From an uncultured Desulfovibrio sp. (GTDB lineage: Bacteria > Desulfobacterota > Desulfovibrionia > Desulfovibrionales > Desulfovibrionaceae): a stretch of 6,772 nt of DNA. Position numbers and translations under genes: made by a program. The stretch is taken from assembly GCA_947177085.1 (NCBI GenBank), contig CAMWTD010000122.1, positions 1-6,772 on the forward strand, in the 5' to 3' direction. The stretch's first letter is position 1, and the number at the start of each line of letters is the position of its first letter. Shown in pieces: positions 1-6,219 of the stretch. The notes under the pieces are model-generated. The model was not told the DNA's origin. It saw only the letters and a program-made list of their open reading frames with translations, and did no database searches.

Positions 1-589
1 GCTCCATGCTGCGGTCGATTTCGGCGCATTTGGCGTCGAGGTATGAGGCAATTCTGTGCTGCTCCGGGAGCGGGGGCAGACAAATACGTTCTTTTGCTAA
101 AAAATTTGTTAAATCAAAATTTTGTATGCCAGTAGTTTGTTTTATGTACATATTAGAATATGTTGTGAGATAACTGATTAAAATATAATAGAAAATAAAT
201 TTGTTTGAATAATTATCGTGCACTCTAAGTTTGTCTATAAAATTTGAATGCGTCGCTTCCATATTTTTATCAAAAAAAATGGCTCTTCCTACAGGGGTGG
301 TTTGACCACCTCCGGATTTTTCAAACAATATGTCACCATAAGTCAGCATACTAAGAGTTTCATTTTTTTTATATCCTCTCTGTGTATACTCACTTTTATC
401 TAATAGAGAAAATTTGGAAAAATCAAAATCAGCGACTCGAATACATATTATATTATCCGTTGCAGAGGTTGGTTCGGAGCCCCAATTTCCAGATACGCGC
501 TCTTTAATTACCCTGGCAAGGGGTAGAGTCTCCCACTCCTCCGGCATCTCCCCAATCCACGCGACCCCGCTGTCCTTCATCTTTCGCAT
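1..589 (-). CDS. hsdS: Type I restriction enzyme specificity subunit HsdS (3' part missing)
   Basis: HsdS carries the DNA recognition of a type I restriction-modification complex (M2S methylase, R2M2S nuclease). I translated 196 residues from the ATG at 589; the frame is open to the window edge, so the protein is incomplete. It begins MRKMKDSGVAWIGEMPEEWE, a typical HsdS opening. A first target-recognition domain covers roughly residues 25-168, including EKSGGGQTTPVGRAIFF (90-106). The conserved helical region then starts with LPPLPEQHRIASYLDAK (171-187), followed by CAEID. The second recognition domain is outside the window. The ATG at 589 has GAGGAG five bases upstream. An alternative ATG at 580 overlaps the hsdM stop as ATGA and would remove three residues. 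The overlap with hsdM implies translational coupling. The recognition domain is strikingly AT-rich (about 31% GC over 121-480), while the conserved parts are GC-rich. The family call is secure from motifs; the target site cannot be predicted. Confidence 0.93.
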   Translation of the reverse strand, partial: MRKMKDSGVAWIGEMPEEWETLPLARVIKERVSGNWGSEPTSATDNIICIRVADFDFSKFSLLDKSEYTQRGYKKNETLSMLTYGDILFEKSGGGQTTPVGRAIFFDKNMEATHSNFIDKLRVHDNYSNKFIFYYILISYLTTYSNMYIKQTTGIQNFDLTNFLAKERICLPPLPEQHRIASYLDAKCAEIDRSME

Positions 590-2382
590 GGCCGCTCCTC
601 CCCATCCCCGAACAGGGCCGCAAGGTGGCCGGCCAGCTCCAGTTCCAGCTCCCGAATCTCCACCGCCAGTTCCGCGGCCGGGCGCGGCGGGGTGTACTCG
701 TAAAAATAGCGGGTGAAGGGAATCTCGTAGCCCACCTTGCTCTTGCCCTCGTCGATCCACGCGTCCGGCGCGAAGGGCAGCACCTCCCGCTGGAAATATT
801 CCCCGATGTCCTCTTTCAGTGGCACGTTTTCCGTGTCGCGGCGGCTGGCGTCGGCCTTGCGCGGCTTGCGACCGCCGCCCGGCTTGCGTCCGCGCTTCTT
901 GGGCGCGGCGTCCGAGCTGGCGGCCGGCGAGAGCAGGGCGGCGGGCTCCGGGGCGGCTTCCGGTTCGGCCGGGCGCTCCACGGTTATCTTGGTGTAGCCG
1001 AAATCCGCCACGTCAAAAATCTTGCTTATCTCGCTCTCGGCAAAGTCGCCGTAAAGGCGGCAAATGTGGGCTATGGCGTCCGGCGGGATGTCGTTGCGCT
1101 TGTTGCCCAGGGACTTGCGGCGTTTCTCAAACAGCCCGTTGGCATTGATGAGCTGCACCTTGCCGCGCCGGGCCGCGGGCTTGGCCTTGCTCAATACCCA
1201 GATATAGGTGGCGATGCCCGTATTGTAAAAAATGTCGTTGGGCAGCGCGATGATGGCGTCCAAAAGGTCGTTTTCCAGGATATAGCGGCGAATCTCCGAA
1301 GGGCCGCTGCCAGCGTCGCCGGTGAAGAGCGGCGAGCCGTTCTGGATGATGGCCGCGCGGCCCCCGGGCTTGAGGCGCGCCACGGCGGTTTGCAAGAACA
1401 GCATCTGGCTGTCCGAAATACTGGGGAGCCCGGCAGAAAAGCGGCCATGCGCGTCCGCGGCCTCGCGCTCCACGGCGGCCTTTTCGTTCTTCCATTCCCG
1501 GCCAAAGGGCGGATTGGAGAGGATGTAGTCGAATTGCTGCCCGGCGAACTGGTCGTCGGAAAGGGTGTTGCCGAGCTTGATGAAATCCGCCTCATTGCCC
1601 TTGATGAGCATGTCCGCCTTGCAGATGGCGAAGGTCTCGTCGTTGAGCTCCTGCCCGCAGAGCACGAGGCTCGCGCGGTTGTTCAGGCTCGCGATATGCT
1701 CCTGCGCCACGGAGAGCATGCCGCCCGTGCCGCAGGCCGGGTCATAGATGGACTTGGTGACGGAAGCACCGGAAAGGGCCGCGCTGTCATGGGTGAAGAG
1801 CAGGTTGACCATGAGCTCGATGACTTCGCGCGGGGTGTAGTGCTGCCCGGCGTCCTCGTTGTGCGCTTCCGAAAAGCGGCGGATGAGCTCCTCGAAGATG
1901 TAGCCCATTTCAAGGTTGGAGACCTTGTCCGGGTGGAGGTCCGCCTTGCTGGTGGTGAATTCCTTGAGCACCATGTAAAGCACGTTTTTCTCGCTCATGG
2001 TGGCGAGATGCGGCCAGAAGGGCTTGAAGCGCTCCAGAATCTGGCGCACGTTGGGCGAAAAGGCGTTGCAATAGGCGCGGAAATTGGCCTCGAGGTCGTC
2101 GGGCGCGTCCAGGAGGCGGGCAAAGGTGAACGGGCTGGTATTATAGAAGGCGTAGCCGGAGGCTTTTTCGAGCAAGGTGGGCAGCAGGGGGCTTTCCGCG
2201 AACTTCTTGGCGGTGTCGAGCACGGCCCGCTTGCTGGGCTCGAGCACGCTGTCGAAACGGCGGATGACCGTGAGCGGCAAGATGACCTCGCCGTACTGGT
2301 GCGGCTTGAACACTCCGGTGAGCTTGTCGGCGATGGCCCAGATGAGGTTGGCCTTTTCGGAAACGGTGGCGGCGAGGGACAT
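577..2382 (-). CDS. hsdM: Type I restriction-modification system DNA methyltransferase subunit HsdM (N6-adenine)
   Basis: HsdM transfers a methyl group from S-adenosylmethionine to adenine N6 at the site chosen by HsdS, protecting host DNA. The 601-residue protein has an N-terminal helical HsdM_N region (about 8-140), then HYTPREV (181-187), SAM motif I DPACGTGGM (214-222), GQELN (243-247) and the catalytic NPPF (290-293), an intact gamma-class N6-adenine set. NGSPLFTGDAGSGPSEIRR (348-366) and IALPNDIFYNTGIATYIWVL (378-397) are also typical of HsdM. Residues about 470-512 form an Ala/Pro-rich then Lys/Arg-rich linker with KKRGRKPGGGRKPRK (495-509), resembling AT-hooks. The conserved RDTENVPLKEDI tail resumes at 515. 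In relatives I remember, this interval is longer and folded, so part seems replaced. The start is supported by AAGGAAG five bases before the ATG. No convincing promoter is seen upstream. It is the first gene of hsdM-hsdS and lies 3' of a tRNA gene. Confidence 0.97.
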   Translation of the reverse strand: MSLAATVSEKANLIWAIADKLTGVFKPHQYGEVILPLTVIRRFDSVLEPSKRAVLDTAKKFAESPLLPTLLEKASGYAFYNTSPFTFARLLDAPDDLEANFRAYCNAFSPNVRQILERFKPFWPHLATMSEKNVLYMVLKEFTTSKADLHPDKVSNLEMGYIFEELIRRFSEAHNEDAGQHYTPREVIELMVNLLFTHDSAALSGASVTKSIYDPACGTGGMLSVAQEHIASLNNRASLVLCGQELNDETFAICKADMLIKGNEADFIKLGNTLSDDQFAGQQFDYILSNPPFGREWKNEKAAVEREAADAHGRFSAGLPSISDSQMLFLQTAVARLKPGGRAAIIQNGSPLFTGDAGSGPSEIRRYILENDLLDAIIALPNDIFYNTGIATYIWVLSKAKPAARRGKVQLINANGLFEKRRKSLGNKRNDIPPDAIAHICRLYGDFAESEISKIFDVADFGYTKITVERPAEPEAAPEPAALLSPAASSDAAPKKRGRKPGGGRKPRKADASRRDTENVPLKEDIGEYFQREVLPFAPDAWIDEGKSKVGYEIPFTRYFYEYTPPRPAAELAVEIRELELELAGHLAALFGDGEERPCER

Positions 2383-2418
2383 GCGGCTTCCTTCTTACTC
2401 GGAATTTAACTTAAAAAA

Positions 2419-2440
2419 GTGGTGGGAATAGTGGTGGGAA
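2419..2440. repeat. Tandem direct repeat of a decamer (GTGGTGGGAA x2) between tRNA and hsdM
   Basis: GTGGTGGGAA occurs at 2419-2428 and again at 2431-2440, separated by two bases, giving a 12-base period. It lies between the tRNA terminator and the hsdM start. From memory, short GTGGG-type direct repeats occur next to integrases of P4-like elements inserted at tRNA 3' ends, where they may act as integrase arm sites. That parallel is inference; no integrase gene is present in the window. An operator for hsdM is the other possibility. The rest of 2383-2456 shows only the hsdM ribosome binding site and an AT-rich patch. Confidence 0.6.
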
Positions 2441-2456
2441 CAAATCCCGCCTATGC

Positions 2457-2488
2457 AAAAGGGCTTACGATTTTCATCGTAAGCCCTT
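2457..2488 (-). terminator. Rho-independent terminator of the fMet tRNA transcript
   Basis: A perfect 11-bp stem (GGGCTTACGAT at 2461-2471 with its complement at 2476-2486) is extended by two A:T pairs. Read on the minus strand the loop is GAAA and the stem is followed by TTTT. It begins 9 bases beyond the encoded CCA of the tRNA. On the plus strand the same stem is followed by TTGATTTTATT, so it may also stop transcription in that direction. Confidence 0.9.
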
Positions 2489-2496
2489 GATTTTAT

Positions 2497-2573
<77 letters not shown>

Positions 2574-2586
2574 TCATGTTGAGAGG

Positions 2587-2615
2587 TATATAGACGCAAG
2601 CGGCGCGGCTGTCAA
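2587..2615 (-). promoter_or_regulatory. Sigma-70 promoter of the fMet tRNA gene
   Basis: On the minus strand a perfect -35 TTGACA (complement of 2610-2615) is followed after exactly 17 bases by TATATA (complement of 2587-2592). The -10 element ends 13 bases before the mature tRNA 5' end, which predicts a leader of about 5-8 nt. The match to consensus and position fit a strongly transcribed stable RNA gene. The spacer is GC-rich. Confidence 0.9.
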
Positions 2616-2673
2616 GGGGAAATTGCGGCATGGGTGAGGGAAGCGGCGCGCCCAGGGAAGTCATTGAAATATA

Positions 2674-2689
2674 ATTGATTCACATCAAT
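2674..2689. promoter_or_regulatory. Perfect FNR-type palindrome overlapping the stop codon of the rRNA methyltransferase gene
   Basis: ATTGATTCACATCAAT is a 6-bp perfect inverted repeat around four bases and matches the FNR box TTGAT-N4-ATCAA at all ten defined positions (2675-2688). The methyltransferase TGA (complement of 2685-2687) lies inside it. The centre is about 66 bases upstream of the tRNA -35 element, too far for a standard class II activator site. It could be a CRP/FNR-family operator, a weak hairpin at the 3' end of the methyltransferase mRNA (TATATTT follows on the minus strand), or chance. Confidence 0.4.
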
Positions 2690-4217
2690 GCACGGAGCGG
2701 GGTTCGGAGCGCTCCGCAGACAGCTTGCGCCGCCACAGGCTGCAACATTCAAGGTGTGGCGTGTGCGGAAAGAGGTCAACGGCGGGGAGGCGTTCGAGCG
2801 TGTAGGCGGCGGAAAGCCGGGCGGCGTCCCGCGCCAGCGTGGCCGGATTGCAGGAAACATAGACAAGATGGTCCGGCGCAATGTGCAATAGGGCGTCCAG
2901 CGCAGCCGGCGCGAGGCCGGCGCGGGGCGGGTCGAGCAGGGCCGTGTCCCAGTGCGGTGTCTTGTTCCACCCCAGACCGGTTAGCTTCCCGGACGCCAGC
3001 AGCCCGAGCAGCATCGCTGCGTCACCCCCAAGATAGCGGCAGTGGTCGAGCCCCGCCTCCTTCGCATTATTCCAAGCAGCCAATATGGCGCGGGAGTCCG
3101 CCTCCAGCCCGAGCGCCGCCCCAAAGCGCGGGGCCACCAACTGCCCCGGCGCGCCCACGCCGCAGTAGAGATCCAGCAGGCCGTTGCCGGAAGCCGGAGC
3201 CATGTCCAGTACGGTGCGGACCAAAAGTTCCGCCGCGCCCGTATTGACTTGAAAGAAAGATTCCGGATCAAGGGCGAAGCTGCGGCCCCCCAAGGGCAGC
3301 CGAAGCAGGGCACCTCGCGGGTTTTCCTTGCCCTGGGCGTCCAGGGTGAGCACCCGGCGCTCGCCCACCGCCAGCGCGTCGTCGTAGCTCCGTTCCTCAT
3401 GGATAAAGCCGCCAAGGCGCGACGCGCCCCCTACGCCGAGAAGGCGCTCTCCCAGGGTGCGGACGGCGTCGCGCGCGGGCTGCCCCCCCGGGCTTGTCAC
3501 ACACAGGGCCCACCAGCGCGGCGTTGCCTCGCCGGGAAGCCAGCCCTGCCGCAGCGTGAGGAAGCGCCACAAGCCCCGCCCCCCGGAGGCCTTGCCGCCG
3601 CGCCGCCCGGACGCGCGCCACGCGGGGAGCCCGCTTGACGCCGCGGCCGCCTGCGCCTCAGCCAGCAGTTCGCGGCCCCCCGGCGGGAGCAGGGCGCAGT
3701 CCGGCGTGGGCACTACATCCGCGCCGCCCCGGCTCCGCTGGCCGAGCACCAGGCTGTCGCCCCCCGCGCCAAAGGCAAAGGTCATGCGGTTGCGAAAACC
3801 GGAAAGCGCGGGCGACGGCAGCGTCGCCTCCCACGCCGCGTCCAGCGCACCGGACGCGAGACCGCCGATGCGGGTCAGGGCGTCGCGCGCGAGCCGCTCC
3901 TTCCATTGGAGCTGGCGGTCATAGGGCATGGTCTGGAGCGGGCAGCCGCCGCAGCCACGGGCGTCGCCGCTGGCGCGCGAATGCGGGCAGAGCGGCGGCA
4001 CTTCCTCCGGGCCGGGGCTGAGCACCTCCACAAGCTCGGCTTCCAGAAAGCGGGGCTTGCGCCTAAGGACGCGACAGCGCACCCTCTGCCCGGGAAGGCC
4101 CCCGGCCACAAAGACCGTGAGCCCCCGGCCATCAGGCCGCTCCGGCGCGGGGACGCGGCCGATGCCGCGCCCGTCATGGGCGAGGCCGTCAAGCGCAAGT
4201 TCCATGTGATCGCGCAT
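2685..4217 (-). CDS. 23S rRNA (uracil-5-)-methyltransferase, RlmD/RumA family (TrmA-like class)
   Basis: Predicted to methylate carbon 5 of a specific uridine in 23S rRNA using S-adenosylmethionine. The 510-residue protein has an N-terminal TRAM-like RNA-binding region (about 5-68). An iron-sulfur set follows: C77, C89, C92 (GCGGCPLQ) and C174 (TPDC). The C-terminal methyltransferase domain has FFQVN (321-325), the SAM motif LLDLYCGVG (347-355), LLDPPRAGL (427-435), YVSCNPATLARD (453-464) with nucleophile C456, and FPHTPHLE (483-490) ending in the likely general base E490. The 34-residue gap from nucleophile to base fits RumA. The first cysteine gap is 11 residues rather than the usual 5. The domain between about 180 and 320 is Gly/Ala/Arg-rich. 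The start at 4217 is the most upstream ATG seen; the ATG at 4205 is also possible, and neither has a clear Shine-Dalgarno site. The exact target (U1939, U747 or other) is not determinable, so no symbol is given. Divergent from adk. Confidence 0.93.
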   Translation of the reverse strand: MRDHMELALDGLAHDGRGIGRVPAPERPDGRGLTVFVAGGLPGQRVRCRVLRRKPRFLEAELVEVLSPGPEEVPPLCPHSRASGDARGCGGCPLQTMPYDRQLQWKERLARDALTRIGGLASGALDAAWEATLPSPALSGFRNRMTFAFGAGGDSLVLGQRSRGGADVVPTPDCALLPPGGRELLAEAQAAAASSGLPAWRASGRRGGKASGGRGLWRFLTLRQGWLPGEATPRWWALCVTSPGGQPARDAVRTLGERLLGVGGASRLGGFIHEERSYDDALAVGERRVLTLDAQGKENPRGALLRLPLGGRSFALDPESFFQVNTGAAELLVRTVLDMAPASGNGLLDLYCGVGAPGQLVAPRFGAALGLEADSRAILAAWNNAKEAGLDHCRYLGGDAAMLLGLLASGKLTGLGWNKTPHWDTALLDPPRAGLAPAALDALLHIAPDHLVYVSCNPATLARDAARLSAAYTLERLPAVDLFPHTPHLECCSLWRRKLSAERSEPRSVH

Positions 4218-4314
4218 GGCGACTGTATACCAGTTCGGCCCTCCCCGCGCCAGTATGCGGCCTCTGGCCGAAGCGGGGCGTGCCCGCGAGGCCGCCGGGG
4301 CCTGGCGCCGGGCA

Positions 4315-4343
4315 TTGACACGACCTGTCTTTCAGGCTAGCGG
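4315..4343 (+). promoter_or_regulatory. Candidate promoter for adk
   Basis: A perfect -35 hexamer TTGACA (4315-4320) stands in the 220-base divergent region between the rRNA methyltransferase and adk genes. At 17 bases spacing the -10 candidate is TAGCGG (4338-4343), a poor match. The predicted leader would be about 90 nt. The -35 is convincing by itself in GC-rich DNA, the -10 is not. Nothing else clear is seen in 4218-4425 apart from TATACA on the minus strand near 4225-4230, which would give a nearly leaderless methyltransferase transcript. Confidence 0.35.
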
Positions 4344-4425
4344 TAGGAGATATTGCGGGGCCGTTCCCTTGGCCCGGCAGCCAGCCGCGGAACCGCGTGC
4401 GCGCTTCCGCCTCCACACTATTGCC

Positions 4426-4440
4426 GAGGAGATTCCGGTG
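4426..4440 (+). promoter_or_regulatory. Shine-Dalgarno site fixing the GTG start of adk
   Basis: GAGGAG at 4426-4431 lies six bases before GTG at 4438-4440. The reading frame is open further upstream to an ATG at 4216, but that extension is Arg/Ala-rich and precedes the canonical adenylate kinase opening (V/M)NILIFGPNGSGKGTQ. The GTG is therefore the real start. Confidence 0.9.
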
Positions 4441-5109
4441 AACATTCTCATTTTCGGCCCCAACGGCAGCGGCAAGGGCACTCAGGGCGAACTGCTCAAG
4501 CAGAAGTATGACCTCGCGCACATCGAGTCCGGCGCCATCTTCCGCGAACACATCGGCGGCGGCACGGAGCTCGGCAAGAAGGCCAAGGCCTATATCGACC
4601 GCGGCGACCTCGTGCCGGACGACATCACCATCCCCATGGTGCTCGAGACCCTGCGCTCCAAGGGCGGCAAGGGCTGGCTGTTGGACGGCTTCCCGCGCAA
4701 CATGGTGCAGGCGCGGAAGCTCTGGGAGGCCCTGGAGAAGGAAGGGATGCCGCTCGACTATGTGGTGGAGATCCAGCTTCCGCGCGAGACGGCCAAGAAG
4801 CGCATCATGGGCCGACGCCTCTGCAAGAACAACAACAATCATCCCAACAATATCTATATCGAGGCCATCAAGCCCGCCGGCGACAAGTGCCGCGTCTGCG
4901 GCGGCGAGCTCGGGCTGCGCAATGACGACCAGGACGAGGCCGCCATCAACAAGCGCCACGACATCTATTACGACACCAAGGACGGCACCCTGGCCGCCGC
5001 GTACTTCTATCGCGACCTCGCGGGGGACGGCAAGACGAAGTATATCGTTCTGGACGGCGAAGGCAGCATTGACGCCATCCGCGAGGCGCTCCTCGCACAA
5101 CTGGATTAA
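4438..5109 (+). CDS. adk: Adenylate kinase with metal-binding LID domain
   Basis: Cytosolic enzyme that interconverts ATP + AMP and 2 ADP, balancing the adenylate pool. The 223-residue protein has a P-loop GPNGSGKGT (7-15) at the N terminus. The AMP-binding region contains ESGAIFREH (30-38) and DLVPDDITIPMVL (57-69). LLDGFPRNMVQA (81-92) follows, and the LID begins at MGRRLC (124-129). The LID has C129, H135, C151 and C154 (C-X5-H-X15-C-X2-C), the pattern and numbering reported for the Desulfovibrio gigas enzyme, which binds zinc, cobalt or iron; metal use here is inferred. DDQDEAAINKRHDIYY (162-177) contributes LID and phosphate-binding residues, including the conserved DDQDE and the arginine of NKRH. 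The length is usual for the long bacterial form. GTG start with GAGGAG upstream. The gene appears monocistronic: a terminator follows 17 bases after the TAA. Codons are strongly GC-ending, like its neighbours. Confidence 0.98.
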   Translation: MNILIFGPNGSGKGTQGELLKQKYDLAHIESGAIFREHIGGGTELGKKAKAYIDRGDLVPDDITIPMVLETLRSKGGKGWLLDGFPRNMVQARKLWEALEKEGMPLDYVVEIQLPRETAKKRIMGRRLCKNNNNHPNNIYIEAIKPAGDKCRVCGGELGLRNDDQDEAAINKRHDIYYDTKDGTLAAAYFYRDLAGDGKTKYIVLDGEGSIDAIREALLAQLD

Positions 5110-5126
5110 TTTCACGGCAAAACGCC

Positions 5127-5177
5127 GCGCCGCACAATGCGACCCGCCAGCGGGGGCGCGGTGCGGCGCATTTTTTT
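5127..5177 (+). terminator. Rho-independent terminator after adk
   Basis: GCGCCGCAC (5127-5135) pairs perfectly with GTGCGGCGC (5161-5169). Inside it GCG/CGC (5139-5141 with 5157-5159) and CCCGC/GCGGG (5143-5147 with 5150-5154) extend the hairpin. Seven T residues follow at 5171-5177. It ends 12 bases before the galE start, so adk and galE are probably separate transcription units unless readthrough occurs. No galE promoter can be seen after it in the 12 remaining bases; one could lie within adk or overlap the hairpin. Confidence 0.88.
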
Positions 5178-5180
5178 GCA

Positions 5181-5192
5181 GGGGGAGGCATG
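5181..5192 (+). promoter_or_regulatory. galE: Unusually close Shine-Dalgarno site of galE
   Basis: The purine run GGGGGAGG (5181-5188) ends one base before the ATG at 5190. If GGAGG (5184-5188) is the pairing core, the spacing is far shorter than the usual 5-9 bases. Pairing further left with AGGGGG (5180-5185) would give four bases. No alternative start downstream fits, because the Rossmann glycine motif begins at residue 7. Confidence 0.55.
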
Positions 5193-6176
5193 GCTGTACT
5201 CGTCTGCGGCGGGGCCGGATACATCGGTTCGCACAATGTGCGGGCCCTGCTCGAAGCCGGGCGCGAGGTGGTGGTGGCGGACAATTTCCTCACCGGGCAT
5301 CGCGCGGCCGTAGCGCCGGGCGCGGCGCTCCACGAGGTGGACATCCGCGACGCGGCCGCCCTGGACGCGGTATTTGCCGCCCATCCCATTGATGCGGTGC
5401 TCCATTTTGCCGCCAGTTCACTGGTGGGCGAAAGCATGGAGCGGCCGCTCGACTATTTCAATAATAATGTCCTTGGGATGCAGCGCCTGCTGGAGGCCAT
5501 GCAGCGCCACGGGGTCACGCGCATCGTCTTTTCCTCCTCGGCGGCCGTCTATGGCGAACCCGACGCCGTGCCCATCCCGGAGGACGCGCCCCTTGCGCCC
5601 ACCAATCCGTATGGCGAGAGCAAGCGCATCATGGAGCGCATCATGCACTGGGCGGCGCGGGCGCACGGGCTCAGCTATGTGAGCCTGCGCTATTTCAACG
5701 TGGGCGGCGCATGGCCCGGCGGGGCCATCGGCGAGGACCACCGGCCCGAGAGCCACCTTATCCCGCTTATCCTCCAGGTTCCGCTGGGGCAAAGGACGCA
5801 TATCTCCATCTTCGGAACGGACTACCCCACGCCCGACGGGACCTGCCTGCGCGATTATATCGACGTCATGGACCTGGCGGACGCGCACCTGCGCGCCCTG
5901 GAGCATCTGGAACGCGGCGGGGAGAGCCTCATATGCAATCTCGGCAACGGCAAGGGCTTTTCGGTGCGCGAGATGGTCGCGGCCGCGCGGCGCGTCACCG
6001 GGCATGACATCCCCGTGCGCGAGGAGGGACGCCGCCCCGGCGACCCGGCCCTGCTGGTGGCCTCGGCCAAGCTTGCCGGGCAGGCTCTCGGCTGGCGTCC
6101 CACGCGGGACATCGAGGCCATCATCGCCTCCGCCTGGGAGTGGCACAGAAAGCATCCGCAAGGCTATGGGGCCTGA
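5190..6176 (+). CDS. galE: UDP-glucose 4-epimerase
   Basis: Interconverts UDP-glucose and UDP-galactose with bound NAD, supplying galactosyl donors for lipopolysaccharide and capsule and serving the Leloir pathway. The 328-residue extended short-chain dehydrogenase has the NAD motif GGAGYIGS (7-14), an acidic residue for the adenosine ribose (D31 of ADNF), FAASSLVGES (73-82), SSSAAVYG (115-122, catalytic serine probably S117) and YGESK (141-145) with the Tyr/Lys pair. RYFNVGGA (167-174), HLIPLIL (189-195), DGTCLRDYIDVMDLADAH (216-233) and RRPGDPALLVAS (281-292) are the substrate-binding and C-terminal signatures of GalE. Length and motif spacing match the family with no visible damage. It sits directly after the adk terminator and 43 bases before a flavoprotein gene on the same strand, with no strong terminator between, so the last two may be co-transcribed. 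No sugar-pathway neighbours are visible. A related UDP-hexose epimerase specificity cannot be excluded. Confidence 0.95.
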   Translation: MAVLVCGGAGYIGSHNVRALLEAGREVVVADNFLTGHRAAVAPGAALHEVDIRDAAALDAVFAAHPIDAVLHFAASSLVGESMERPLDYFNNNVLGMQRLLEAMQRHGVTRIVFSSSAAVYGEPDAVPIPEDAPLAPTNPYGESKRIMERIMHWAARAHGLSYVSLRYFNVGGAWPGGAIGEDHRPESHLIPLILQVPLGQRTHISIFGTDYPTPDGTCLRDYIDVMDLADAHLRALEHLERGGESLICNLGNGKGFSVREMVAAARRVTGHDIPVREEGRRPGDPALLVASAKLAGQALGWRPTRDIEAIIASAWEWHRKHPQGYGA

Positions 6177-6219
6177 CTGCCTGCCCTCCCCATCATAAAA
6201 GCCCACGGGACATCATCCC

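Noticed and set aside
414..716. Plus-strand 100-residue open frame across the hsdS/hsdM junction
   Set aside because: It is antisense to two confidently identified genes, proline-rich at its end, and has no supporting motif.
625..2409. 594-codon open frame antisense to hsdM
   Set aside because: It mirrors hsdM in GC-rich DNA, is rich in Gly/Arg/Ala/Val with no recognisable motif, and hsdM has a complete set of methyltransferase motifs.
2702..2716. CGGAGCGCTCCG palindrome near the 3' end of the methyltransferase gene
   Set aside because: It lies in coding sequence of high GC, where such short palindromes are expected by chance, and has no T tract.
4216..4437. Upstream extension of adk to an ATG at 4216
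   Set aside because: The added 74 residues are Arg/Ala-rich and unlike adenylate kinases. GAGGAG placed correctly before the GTG at 4438 gives the canonical start.
4189..5115. Long open frame antisense to adk
   Set aside because: It is a compositional shadow of adk with Val/Leu/Ala-rich sequence and no family motif.
5418..6206. 262-codon open frame antisense to galE
   Set aside because: It lies entirely against galE, whose motifs are intact, and shows no domain of its own.
6207..6219. GGGA/TCCC mini-hairpin before the flavoprotein start as a terminator or thermosensor
   Set aside because: The stem has only four pairs, there is no T run, and nothing else supports a regulatory role.
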